DNA of 42,296 bases from Verrucomicrobiota bacterium (GTDB lineage: Bacteria > Chlamydiota > Chlamydiia > Chlamydiales > JAEYWL01), in NCBI GenBank assembly GCA_023428915.1, contig JAEYWL010000110.1:1-42296 (forward strand), given 5' to 3'. The position numbers were made by a program, and so were the translations under genes. Below the pieces are notes generated by a model that had not been told where the DNA came from, did no database searches, and saw only the letters and a program-made list of their open reading frames with translations. Numbering within the stretch: the stretch's first letter is position 1; each line of letters starts with the position of its first letter. Below are positions 1 to 7,832 of the stretch, one piece after another.

Positions 1-1275
1 CCCTGGTGCATGAATATATTTTCCCGGCATTTTAGTCAACTCTCGAACCCACTGTGTGATATAGTCTCCATCCGGATCAAATGTTTCGCTTTGTGTAATG
101 GGATTGAAGATACGGAAATAAGGTGCTGCATCTGCGCCGCAACCTGCCACCCATTGCCACCCGAGCGTATTGTTGGCCAAGTCGGCATCCACAAGCGTGT
201 CCCAGAACCAGGCAGCACCCTGCTGCCAGGGAAGCAGCAGATCCTTAACCAGAAAAGAACCTGCGACCATTCTCGCTCGATTATGCATCCAGCCGGTCTG
301 CCATAATTGCCGCATGCCGGCATCTATAAGAGGATACCCTGTAATCCCTTTTTGCCAAGCCCTTAAGCGTTCAGTATTATATTGCCATGGAAAATGGGAG
401 AATTCAGCTTTTAAAGGATTTTCAGGTGTGTCAGGAAAATGATACAGCAAATGATGGGCGAATTCCCGCCATCCAAGCTGGCGGATATAGGCTTCGGCAT
501 GGCTGCCTCTCAATTCCTGTACAATCTGCCCGGGTGAAATCTCTCCAAAGTGCAAATAAGGAGACAACCTTGAAATACCATCTAGGGATGGATAATCGCG
601 ATTATGCGCATACTCCTTCAGCGCTTTGCTGTGGAAATCATGCAGCCTTTTTAACGCGTATTTTGCACCCGGCTGCCAGGCTTTCTTAATACCATCATCC
701 CATGGGATGGCGGGCAAAAGCTGCAGTTCCTCCAAGGAGAGGCTTTTAATTTTATTAGGGGGTTTTTGCTTTGAAGGAGCGGGTAAACATTCCCTTTTAA
801 AATCTAATTCGAGGCACTTTTTCCAAAACGGAGTAAAGACTTGAAACGGCCTTCCCTGTTTATTGGCAACTTCCCAGGGTTCGAAGAGCAAAGCGCTGTT
901 ATAGCTTGCTACCTGAAGCCCTTCTTCGCGTAATTTGCTTGCTATTCCCGTATCTCTAGCGATAGTAAAAGGCTCATAGGTCCTATTCCAAAATACAGCT
1001 TCTGCTTTTATTTCTACGATTAAGTGCTGCAGCGTTTTTAAGACAGGCCCTTTACGCAAGATAAGTTGGATACCGATTTTTGCAAGCTCTTCTGTCAATG
1101 CTTTTAAGGATAAATGCAGCCAAACTTTACTTGCTCCGCCTAAACTCCACCCGTTCCTTTCGTTGGACGAAAGGATGTATGCAGCATAGACCGGTCTGCC
1201 GCTGCGGACAGCTGCAGTAAGCGCAGGGTTGTCCTCTATCCGAAGATCCTGCCTAAACCAGATCAGCGCGCTCAT
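1..1275 (-). CDS. phrB: Deoxyribodipyrimidine photolyase (CPD photolyase, class I), C-terminus cut by window edge
   Basis: Light-driven repair of cyclobutane pyrimidine dimers in DNA, using FADH and an antenna chromophore. I translated this frame by hand; it is open from the ATG at 1273-1275 to the window edge (425 codons). It begins MSALIWFRQDLRIEDNPAL, the typical start of the alpha/beta antenna domain, and continues with WNRTYEPF near residue 110. The FAD-domain signature RLSPYLHFGEISPGQI is encoded around 540-590. The last visible residues, WVRELTKMPGKYIHAPG, match the conserved end of the catalytic domain, so roughly 40-50 residues are missing compared with the usual 470. Its ATG overlaps the TGA of the upstream epimerase (ATGA), so the two are probably co-transcribed. 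Family assignment is firm; CPD rather than (6-4) specificity is inferred from the class I motifs. Confidence 0.93.
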   Translation of the reverse strand, partial: MSALIWFRQDLRIEDNPALTAAVRSGRPVYAAYILSSNERNGWSLGGASKVWLHLSLKALTEELAKIGIQLILRKGPVLKTLQHLIVEIKAEAVFWNRTYEPFTIARDTGIASKLREEGLQVASYNSALLFEPWEVANKQGRPFQVFTPFWKKCLELDFKRECLPAPSKQKPPNKIKSLSLEELQLLPAIPWDDGIKKAWQPGAKYALKRLHDFHSKALKEYAHNRDYPSLDGISRLSPYLHFGEISPGQIVQELRGSHAEAYIRQLGWREFAHHLLYHFPDTPENPLKAEFSHFPWQYNTERLRAWQKGITGYPLIDAGMRQLWQTGWMHNRARMVAGSFLVKDLLLPWQQGAAWFWDTLVDADLANNTLGWQWVAGCGADAAPYFRIFNPITQSETFDPDGDYITQWVRELTKMPGKYIHAPG

Positions 1276-2165
1276 GAGTTGAGAATATGCGTTAAAGAAT
1301 CTTGCAATGTGGGGTATTTAAACTTAAAACCTGCAGCAAGGATTTTTTGGGGAATAACAGGGCGTCCCTTTAATAAAAGATATTCTCCCATTTCACCAAG
1401 GACGAGTTTTACGGCAAAAGCTGGTAAAGGCAATAATGCAGGCCTGTGCAAGAGCGCAGCCAAAGTTTTAGTGTATTCTTCATTAGTTACAGGATGGGGG
1501 GCCACGGCATTTATGGGGCCGGCAAGCGCCGGCTGCTCTATGGCAAATGCCGCAATTTGCAGCAAATCGTCCATATCTATCCAGCTTATAATTTGCTTGC
1601 CATCGCCTGCAATTCCTCCAAGCCCTAATTTAAAGGGAAGCAGCATTTTTGCTAATACTCCGCCGCTCTTGCTTAAAACAACGCCATTGCGCAGCCAAAC
1701 AACCCTTAGATGATTTTCTAAAGGCTTGACTGCTTCTTCCCATTGCCGGCAGACTTCAGCCAAAAAATCATGGCCTGCAGCGGCCGTTTCATCTGCTTCA
1801 ATATTGCTCTCCACACCATAGTAACCGATAGCAGAAGCGCTGATAAAGATTTTTGGTTTTTGCGAAAGCGCTTGAATAGCATTAACAAGGGTTTGCGTAG
1901 CTCCTAAGCGGCTTTGGAGAATCTCTTTTTTTTCTTCTTTACTCCACCGCTTGCGGGCAATATTTTCGCCTGAAAGATTAATGACCGCATCAGTTTTTGC
2001 AAGGCAGGCGGGATCTAGAATCCCTTTCGCAGGATCCCACATAATTTCAAATGGGTTTGCGGGCATACGGCGCACTAATTTTTTTACAGCATATCCCCTG
2101 TCCCTTAGAAAATGAACAAGTTCTGAACCGATAAAACCTGAGCCGCCAGCTATTACTATTTCCAT
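1272..2165 (-). CDS. TIGR01777-family NAD(P)-dependent epimerase (YfcH-like, SDR superfamily)
   Basis: The protein is 297 aa, the usual size of the YfcH/SDR39U1 group of atypical short-chain dehydrogenases. The N-terminal nucleotide-binding loop GGSGFIGSELV is at residues 7-17. NLSGENIARKRWSKEEKKEI and, after it, SASAIGYYG are the family signatures, and the C-terminal region fits the DUF1731 tail. The physiological substrate of this family is unknown, so the role is limited to a predicted NAD(P)-binding epimerase or oxidoreductase of the cytosol. It overlaps the downstream photolyase by 4 bases. Pairing of a YfcH-type gene with a photolyase is suggestive of co-regulation but proves nothing. 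Nothing in the frame looks broken. Confidence 0.9.
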   Translation of the reverse strand: MEIVIAGGSGFIGSELVHFLRDRGYAVKKLVRRMPANPFEIMWDPAKGILDPACLAKTDAVINLSGENIARKRWSKEEKKEILQSRLGATQTLVNAIQALSQKPKIFISASAIGYYGVESNIEADETAAAGHDFLAEVCRQWEEAVKPLENHLRVVWLRNGVVLSKSGGVLAKMLLPFKLGLGGIAGDGKQIISWIDMDDLLQIAAFAIEQPALAGPINAVAPHPVTNEEYTKTLAALLHRPALLPLPAFAVKLVLGEMGEYLLLKGRPVIPQKILAAGFKFKYPTLQDSLTHILNS

Positions 2166-2239
2166 AATTTGCGATAATACGCTAATTTAAAAATAAAATG
2201 ATAGTCAAGAGTCTGTTCAAATTCTAGGGAGAATAGCAC

Positions 2240-2725
2240 ATGGCAGAAAATATTCATGAACAATTTATGCGCCGTGCAATTGAACTCAGCCGGCAAGCTT
2301 CAATTACCGATAAGACCGGCGGCGTATTCGGAGCTGTCATTGTAAAAGATGGCAAAATCATTGGCGAGGGAATGAACCAAGTAATTAAACATAACGATCC
2401 CACTTGGCACGCGGAAATGCAAGCCATTCGAGAAGCTTGCAAAAAATTGGGCACCCCGCACCTAACGGGCTGCACCCTTTATACAAGCGCTGAATGCTGC
2501 CCCATGTGCTTATCCGCTTCATACTGGGCGCATATTGAAAAAATTTATTATGCAGCCACAACCGCTGATGCTTTAAAATATGGCGACTTTGCCGATATCG
2601 ATATCCTTGATGAAGTCCGCAAAGAGGCCAATGGCCGGCGTCTTAAAATGCAGGAAATCTGCCGCCCTGAAGCAGTCAAAGTCTGGATTGAATTTTCTGA
2701 AATGCCAGACAGGGCGCGTTACTAA
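2240..2725 (+). CDS. guaD: Nucleoside/guanine deaminase (CMP/dCMP deaminase superfamily, GuaD-like)
   Basis: Zinc hydrolase of 161 aa, close to Bacillus subtilis guanine deaminase (about 156 aa). The zinc and catalytic motif HAE is at residues 57-59 (H57 ligand, E59 proton shuttle) and CPMC at 87-90 gives the two cysteine ligands. The residue before C87 is Cys where the family usually has Pro. The segment HNDPTWHAEMQAIREACKKL and the late aromatic/acidic stretch resemble GuaD, which turns guanine into xanthine, more than the tRNA adenosine deaminase TadA. Guanine specificity is an inference. An AGGGAG-like ribosome binding site precedes the ATG. The stop codon is followed without a gap by the ATG of the next gene, so both are probably translated from one message. 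Confidence 0.82.
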   Translation: MAENIHEQFMRRAIELSRQASITDKTGGVFGAVIVKDGKIIGEGMNQVIKHNDPTWHAEMQAIREACKKLGTPHLTGCTLYTSAECCPMCLSASYWAHIEKIYYAATTADALKYGDFADIDILDEVRKEANGRRLKMQEICRPEAVKVWIEFSEMPDRARY

Positions 2726-3655
2726 ATGGACCCTAACTTTAATGCCCTGCGCATCAATGTAGCTGTTAAACCAGAGTGCAAGAGAGCATTTGCCGAATGG
2801 CAAGCTAGCTTGCATTCAGCAATTATTACTCATGAAGGGTTTGTCAGCCTGGAAATTGCAGCGGCATCGGCTGAAAGTCTGGATGATTGGGTAATTGTGC
2901 AGCGCTTTGGCAGTGATGCGGATGCAAGGGCTTGGAGCGTATCCGGCACCCACAACAAACTGCTCGCGCAATTAAAGCCTTTGGCAGTAAATGAATTTTC
3001 CATAATCGAACGGGCTGTTCCGGAAAGTAAACTTGAAGGAGGCATCACCGAGGTATTTGTAACCCAGGTGCGGCAAGAGCAAGAAACGGCTTTTAAAGCA
3101 TGGAGTGCAAAAATTCACGCAGTAGAGGCCACCTTTCCAGGTTTTATTGGAGTATACGTACAGTCCCCGGTAGCCAAAAAAAGTAAACATTGGATCACCC
3201 TGCTTAAATTTGATACGCCTGAGCATTTGGATAATTGGCTGCAATCTGATGAGCGCAAAGAAACTTTAAAAGAGGCCAAAGAGCTTATTACTTCATTAGA
3301 GGACCACAGGCTTTTATCTGCTTATGCCGGCTGGTTTACTTCATTAGCCAAAACAGAAGGACCGCCTCCAGTTTGGAAGCAAACCATGCTGGTACTCTTG
3401 GTTTTGTTTCCGATCGTCATGCTCGAGTACCTTTACTTAATGCCCAATTTGGCGGCGCAGCATATTTCGCCAGCTCTGTTTATCGGCAACGCCATTAGCG
3501 TGATCCTTATCGCTTGGCCCTGCATGCCCTTGGCCATATTTTATCTGCGCTGGTGGCTTAAGCCCAATAGCAATTTTAAAGTCAATTTAGCAGGCGTCCT
3601 CTTATTACTATTGCTTTATCTTTCAGAAATAATTTTCTTCTGGTGGCTGATTTAG
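2726..3655 (+). CDS. Membrane protein with two ABM-like (antibiotic biosynthesis monooxygenase) domains
   Basis: The 309-aa product has two tandem ferredoxin-like repeats, about residues 8-100 and 108-205. Each contains the ABM pattern of an alternating strand, a helix with FAEWQASLH or FKAWSAKIH, GFVSLEI or GFIGVYV, and a W-rich stretch (WVIVQRF, WITLLKF). About three hydrophobic segments follow, near 220-240, 245-275 and 285-308, so the paired ABM domains should be membrane anchored. ABM folds include heme-degrading and quinone-forming monooxygenases as well as non-catalytic proteins; I see no residue that fixes the substrate. It starts directly after the deaminase stop codon. The function is unknown; only the fold and topology are supported. 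Confidence 0.75.
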   Translation: MDPNFNALRINVAVKPECKRAFAEWQASLHSAIITHEGFVSLEIAAASAESLDDWVIVQRFGSDADARAWSVSGTHNKLLAQLKPLAVNEFSIIERAVPESKLEGGITEVFVTQVRQEQETAFKAWSAKIHAVEATFPGFIGVYVQSPVAKKSKHWITLLKFDTPEHLDNWLQSDERKETLKEAKELITSLEDHRLLSAYAGWFTSLAKTEGPPPVWKQTMLVLLVLFPIVMLEYLYLMPNLAAQHISPALFIGNAISVILIAWPCMPLAIFYLRWWLKPNSNFKVNLAGVLLLLLLYLSEIIFFWWLI

Positions 3656-3709
3656 TCTTCTCTTGCAACTTATTGCTTTAGATTCTACACTTACCTAAAT
3701 TTAAAATAA

Positions 3710-3789
3710 TTAAACGCAAAGGCGCAAAGTTTTACATTGCTGAGACAGCCGTCTTCTAATTTTTATCATCTTTTCGCCTTTGTGTTTAA
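3710..3789. repeat. Imperfect inverted repeat upstream of gatC
   Basis: The 20-nt arms at 3710-3729 and 3770-3789 are reverse complements apart from two mismatches (core AAACRCAAAGGCG). They are separated by 40 nt that are not obviously paired. The repeat lies between the ABM membrane protein and gatC and may be a small mobile palindrome or a transcript-end structure. There is no T-run directly after it on either strand. Confidence 0.6.
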
Positions 3790-3835
3790 GATTTAATCCT
3801 CCCGTTATAAAATGCCTCGATAGAATAGGGTGTAT

Positions 3836-4129
3836 ATGGCTGATATTAGCGAAGAGACCATTGACAATTTAACAAAATTAAGCCGAATCGGCTGCAGCAA
3901 AACTGAAAAAGAAGCTTTGCTAAAAGACATTCAAAAAATTTTAGGCTACATGGAACAGCTAAATGAAGTCGATACGACAGTGGTTCCGGCTTGCAACCAC
4001 GTGCTGTCTGAAATTGTAAATGTAATGCGCGACGACAAACCAGGCCCTGCAATGCCTCGCAAGACATTCTTAGATAACACCCAGCAAGTGGGCGGACTGG
4101 TTAAAATCCCTCCTGTGATTGCAAAATAA
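3836..4129 (+). CDS. gatC: Aspartyl/glutamyl-tRNA(Asn/Gln) amidotransferase subunit C
   Basis: Small subunit of the GatCAB amidotransferase, which converts Glu-tRNA(Gln), and in some species Asp-tRNA(Asn), to the amidated form. The 97-aa product has the expected size and pattern: LTKLSRIGCS near the N-terminus, an amphipathic helix KDIQKILGYMEQLNEVDT and the conserved tail region after MRDDKP. GatC wraps around GatA and joins it to GatB. I chose the ATG at 3836 rather than an in-frame GTG at 3830, because AGGGTG lies just upstream of the ATG and the family normally starts here. It is the first gene of gatC-gatA-gatB, with 9 bases to gatA. A TATAAA at 3806-3811 could be a -10 element, but the matching -35 is poor. 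Confidence 0.93.
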   Translation: MADISEETIDNLTKLSRIGCSKTEKEALLKDIQKILGYMEQLNEVDTTVVPACNHVLSEIVNVMRDDKPGPAMPRKTFLDNTQQVGGLVKIPPVIAK

Positions 4130-4138
4130 GGACAAGCG

Positions 4139-5611
4139 ATGAGCCATCAACTAAATAAAACCGCACTTGAACTGCGCGAACAGTTCAAAAATGGGGAGTC
4201 TTCTGCTGAATTGATCGTCAATAGCTATTTAGCTGCCATTGAAAAACACGACGCGCAAATTGGCGCTTTTCTGGATGTATATGCGGAAAAAGCAAGGGAA
4301 AAAGCACGCCTATTAGACCAGAAAAGGGCGAGCGGTCAAGCGCTGGGAAAATTAGCCGGCGTTCCGATTGCCATTAAGGACAATATTCACGTTAAAGAGC
4401 AAATCACGACCTGCGGCTCTAAGTTTCTGGTTAACTATAAAGCTCCTTTTAATGCCACAGTCGTTGATCTCCTGGAAAAAGAAGACGCGGTTATCGTAGG
4501 AAAAACAAATTTAGATGAGTTCGCCATGGGCTCCTCGACTGAAAACTCGGCTTTAAAAACAACGTGCAATCCATGGAGCTTGGCTTGTTCGCCGGGCGGC
4601 TCATCCGGCGGATCTGCAGCAGCTGTTGCCGGGCGTTTAGTTCCATTAGCATTGGGAAGCGATACTGGAGGCTCTGTTAGGCAGCCAGCTTCTCTTTGCG
4701 GTATTGTAGGTTTCAAGCCTACCTATGGCAGGGTTTCACGCTATGGGCTAGTGGCCTACGGCTCTTCATTGGATCAAATTGGCCCTCTGGCCCTAACGAC
4801 GCAAGATGCAGCTTTACTTATGGAGGTGATCGGCACCCATTGTGAACGAGACTCTACAAGCATACCTGAGGGAACGCAAAGCTATCTTGAGCATATGACC
4901 GGCAACATCCAAGGCTTGCGCATCGGGGTGCCTTGGCAGTTTTTAGAAATATTGGCCGAGGAACCCAAACAGATCTTTCTTGAGTCGATAGAAAGAATTA
5001 AAAACATGGGCGCGCAAATTATCGATATAGACTTAAGCATCCTTAAATACTCCATTGCAGTCTATTATATTTTAGCCAGCGCCGAGGCTTCCACTAACCT
5101 GGCCCGCTTTGACGGAATCCGCTACGGCGTCCGCTCCAGTAAAGCTCAAACGCTTGATGAGCTTTACGATTTCTCCAAAGATGAAGGGTTTGGCCCTGAA
5201 GTCAAGCGGCGCATACTGCTAGGCACTTATGTGCTCTCTTCCGGATACCAGGACGCTTACTATAAGAAAGCGCAAAAAATGCGCACCCTATTCCTTGAAA
5301 AGTATAAGGAAGCTTTCAGCAAGTGTGATTTGATAGCCACTCCTGTATCCCCATCAACTGCTTTTGCACGCGGCTCGATCAAAGACCCTCTGCAAATGTA
5401 TCTAGAGGATATATATACTTTGGCCATTAACATTGCCGGCCTTCCGGCCATTAGCGTTCCATCTGGTTTTTCAAAACAAGGCTTGCCTATTGGTTTGCAA
5501 CTGATCGGCCCGCAAAAACAGGATGTTAAAGTATTCGAAGCAGCTTATGCATTTGAAAAGACCTGTCCCCTCTTTAGCCAAGTTCCCGGGATTCTGAAAG
5601 GAGAGCATTGA
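4139..5611 (+). CDS. gatA: Glutamyl-tRNA(Gln) amidotransferase subunit A
   Basis: Amidase subunit that releases ammonia from glutamine for GatB. The 490-aa protein is full length. The amidase-signature Ser-cisSer-Lys triad is intact: K80 in PIAIKDN, S155 in the glycine/serine loop SPGGSSGGSA, and S179 in GSDTGGSV. The C-terminal section with GLPIGLQLIGP is also typical. The ATG follows AAGGACAAGCG, an acceptable ribosome binding site. The gene sits between gatC and gatB in the standard C-A-B order, and a GAAAGGAGAG inside its last codons serves as the gatB ribosome binding site. Confidence 0.97.
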   Translation: MSHQLNKTALELREQFKNGESSAELIVNSYLAAIEKHDAQIGAFLDVYAEKAREKARLLDQKRASGQALGKLAGVPIAIKDNIHVKEQITTCGSKFLVNYKAPFNATVVDLLEKEDAVIVGKTNLDEFAMGSSTENSALKTTCNPWSLACSPGGSSGGSAAAVAGRLVPLALGSDTGGSVRQPASLCGIVGFKPTYGRVSRYGLVAYGSSLDQIGPLALTTQDAALLMEVIGTHCERDSTSIPEGTQSYLEHMTGNIQGLRIGVPWQFLEILAEEPKQIFLESIERIKNMGAQIIDIDLSILKYSIAVYYILASAEASTNLARFDGIRYGVRSSKAQTLDELYDFSKDEGFGPEVKRRILLGTYVLSSGYQDAYYKKAQKMRTLFLEKYKEAFSKCDLIATPVSPSTAFARGSIKDPLQMYLEDIYTLAINIAGLPAISVPSGFSKQGLPIGLQLIGPQKQDVKVFEAAYAFEKTCPLFSQVPGILKGEH

Positions 5612-5614
5612 AAT

Positions 5615-7069
5615 ATGGACCATGACACATTGTGGGAAATTATTATTGGATTGGAAATCCATGCAGAATTAAATACTGCTTCCAAACTATTCAGCTGGGC
5701 CCCTAATAGATTTGGCGATGAACCAAATACAAATATTACTGAAGTCTGCACCGGTCAACCAGGCTCCTTGCCAGTATTAAACAAAGAAGCTGTGCGCAAA
5801 GCTGTACAGTTTGGCTGTGCAATCAATGGCAATGTGCAGCGGTTTAGCAAATTTGACCGAAAATCATACTTTTACCCGGACTCGCCGCGAAACTTCCAAA
5901 TTACCCAATTTGACGACCCGATTGTTAAAGGGGGTGTTGTTATAGCCGAAGTTGAAGGCGAAGAAAAAAGTTTTGCTGTTAACAGGGTGCATATAGAAGA
6001 TGATGCGGGCATGCTCAAGCATTTTCCTACCTTTGCCGGGGTGGATTATAACCGTGCCGGCGTTCCTCTGATCGAAATTGTATCCGAACCCTGCATCCAC
6101 AATGCAAAAGAAGCTGTTGCCTATGCTATGGCTGTAAAGGCTATTTTACAATACCTCGACGCTTCAGATTGTAATATGGAAGAAGGGTCGCTTCGTTTTG
6201 ATGTCAATGTGTCTGTGCGTTTAAAGGGAGAGCAAAAATTTCGCAATAAAATCGAAATTAAGAACTTAAATTCCTTTAACTACATGCAATTAGCCATTGA
6301 AGCTGAAGTAGAACGCCAAATCAATGCCTATACCGCAAATTCACATCTCCCTATGGAAGATATTATCCAACAAGCAACCTATCGCTGGGACCCTGAGAAA
6401 AAACAAACTGTATTAATGCGAAGAAAAGAACAGGCGGATGATTACCGCTATTTTCCCGAGCCGGACCTTGTTCCCATTTTATTGAGCCAGCAATATATTG
6501 ATGAAATACGCCTTAATTTGCCTGAGCTTCCATTAGAGAGGGAGCGGCGCTACATAAAAGCACTCGGCCTTGCTCCTGATAGCGCATTTGTACTTGCAAG
6601 TGATAAAAAGCTTTCAGACTATTTTGAAGAAGCGCTGGCAGTATGCCCAAATGCGCGCAGCTTGTGCAATTGGCTAATTGTAGAATTTAGCGGCAGGCTT
6701 AAAGAAAGCGGCAAATCTCTCCCTGAAACTGGAATCACAGCGCAAAATGTTGCGATGCTAGTTAATTTAATCGACGACAATACTATAACAGGGAAAATTG
6801 CTAAATTAGTTGCTGATGAGATGGTAAAATATCCTGATAAGCCAACAAAAGAAATTGTCGATGAAAATCCCGATTTCCAGCCTGTTCACGACACTAACGA
6901 AATTGAAGGCTATGTCGATAAAGTAATTCAGGAAAACCAACAATCTGTCGTAGATTATAAAGCCGGTAAAGAAAGGGCTTTTGGCTTTTTAGTGGGGCAA
7001 GTGATGAAACTTTCTAAAGGCAAAGCTTCTCCTGCAATAGTAAATGAGATACTGAAAAAGAAAATTTAA
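5615..7069 (+). CDS. gatB: Aspartyl/glutamyl-tRNA amidotransferase subunit B
   Basis: Kinase and transamidase subunit of GatCAB, 484 aa. The N-terminal cradle domain starts IIIGLEIHAELNTASKLFSW and contains the family signature YFYPDSPRNFQITQFD. RRKEQADDYRYFPEPDLVP ends the cradle, and the C-terminal helical YqeY-like tRNA-binding tail runs from about residue 340 to the end. ATP-dependent phosphorylation of the misacylated glutamyl group occurs here, using ammonia channelled from GatA. It follows gatA after 3 bases. Immediately after its stop codon lies a large inverted repeat (7068-7161), a probable transcript end for the operon. Confidence 0.97.
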   Translation: MDHDTLWEIIIGLEIHAELNTASKLFSWAPNRFGDEPNTNITEVCTGQPGSLPVLNKEAVRKAVQFGCAINGNVQRFSKFDRKSYFYPDSPRNFQITQFDDPIVKGGVVIAEVEGEEKSFAVNRVHIEDDAGMLKHFPTFAGVDYNRAGVPLIEIVSEPCIHNAKEAVAYAMAVKAILQYLDASDCNMEEGSLRFDVNVSVRLKGEQKFRNKIEIKNLNSFNYMQLAIEAEVERQINAYTANSHLPMEDIIQQATYRWDPEKKQTVLMRRKEQADDYRYFPEPDLVPILLSQQYIDEIRLNLPELPLERERRYIKALGLAPDSAFVLASDKKLSDYFEEALAVCPNARSLCNWLIVEFSGRLKESGKSLPETGITAQNVAMLVNLIDDNTITGKIAKLVADEMVKYPDKPTKEIVDENPDFQPVHDTNEIEGYVDKVIQENQQSVVDYKAGKERAFGFLVGQVMKLSKGKASPAIVNEILKKKI

Positions 7070-7161
7070 ACCCCACTTGCTAGCATATAATAAGTCATAT
7101 TCGAAAGTTTTTTCTCTCTAAGAGCTCGAATCTGACTCTTAGAAGGTAGCAAGTCGGGTTT
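7068..7161 (+). terminator. Long inverted repeat at the end of gatB, related to the folD terminator
   Basis: Arms AAACCCCACTTGCTA (7068-7082) and TAGCAAGTCGGGTTT (7147-7161) pair with one mismatch across a 64-nt spacer. The spacer itself holds shorter inverted repeats (TCGA-centred and CTCTTAGAG-like). The outer arm matches the stem of the folD hairpin at 42142-42189, so both belong to one element family. The first arm overlaps the gatB stop codon. A termination role is inferred from position. Confidence 0.55.
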
Positions 7162-7260
7162 TAATAAAGAAAAAGAAATATTCTTTTGATTTCTTTATGT
7201 TTTCTTAATATTTGGATTTTACTATCTGCCACTAAGAGCTATTACTAGCATTGATGAAGG

Positions 7261-7266
7261 TATAAT
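7261..7266 (+). promoter_or_regulatory. Candidate -10 box for the first membrane-protein gene
   Basis: A perfect TATAAT lies 24 bases before the ATG at 7291, with an AAGGAG ribosome binding site between them. No convincing -35 hexamer is found 16-18 bases upstream. The 200-bp region before it is AT-rich and contains no other gene. Confidence 0.4.
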
Positions 7267-7290
7267 ACTACATTATTAAGGAGTTACTTT

Positions 7291-7782
7291 ATGGAAGCTG
7301 CAAGAACATATGCACACAGATCTGTACATTTAGATATTACACCAGTAACTGGTGGTGAAGGCGACAAGAGTTCAACTTTAACGGAACTTTTCGGCACATT
7401 AAAAAAGAAAGCCGATGACGTTTACAAAGTTTTAGATGCAACTTTCTCTACTGAAAAATATCAAGGAGTAAAGCCAAAAGTAGAGTTTCTGTTCAAAGTA
7501 GCCGTGTTATCACTTTGCGGTTTAGCAGCAGCCACTTGGACTTTCTTAACTATTGCAATAATTTCTGGTGGCGTTACAGCTGTTGCAAATGATAAAATCC
7601 AACCCATCATTGACCAATTTAAAAAAGCTTGGCTTGCAAGCGGCCTCACAGATTCAAGCTTCCAACTCGCGCACCTACCGCTTTATGGACTTATGCCATT
7701 TATTACAACCATTGGAATAGCGGCAGAAGTAGGTTACTATTTAGGAACTAGCCTGCAAGTCCCAGCAGGACAAGCAAGATAA
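7291..7782 (+). CDS. Small membrane protein with two hydrophobic hairpins (member 1 of a local trio)
   Basis: The 163-aa product matches no family I can name. Two hydrophobic blocks are visible, about residues 66-98 (FKVAVLSLCGLAAATWTFLT and on) and 124-156 (LAHLPLYGLMPFITTIGIAA). A charged linker with IIDQFKKAWLASG lies between them. No signal peptide is present. The next two genes have the same layout: hydrophobic block, I-x-x-x-W linker, hydrophobic block. They look like diverged paralogues. Paired hydrophobic hairpins without a signal peptide recall chlamydial inclusion-membrane (Inc) proteins, but that is only an analogy. It has a good ribosome binding site (TAAGGAG) and a TATAAT upstream, and ends 50 bases before the next gene. 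Confidence 0.7.
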   Translation: MEAARTYAHRSVHLDITPVTGGEGDKSSTLTELFGTLKKKADDVYKVLDATFSTEKYQGVKPKVEFLFKVAVLSLCGLAAATWTFLTIAIISGGVTAVANDKIQPIIDQFKKAWLASGLTDSSFQLAHLPLYGLMPFITTIGIAAEVGYYLGTSLQVPAGQAR

Positions 7783-7832
7783 CAATCTGCTGGAAATACG
7801 ATTTTCCAGCTATCAATAATGAGAGTTGTTTT

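Noticed and set aside
36..323. 95-aa minus-strand ORF near the window start
   Set aside because: It is out of frame with the photolyase, whose frame is open and carries the conserved C-terminal motifs over the same DNA.
3830..3835. GTG start for gatC two codons upstream
   Set aside because: An ATG two codons later has the better spaced AGGGTG and fits the family N-terminus.
7070..7290. Possible tRNA or small RNA in the structured gap after gatB
   Set aside because: No cloverleaf, T-loop GGTTCGAAT pattern or CCA end could be found. The structure is explained by the inverted repeat.
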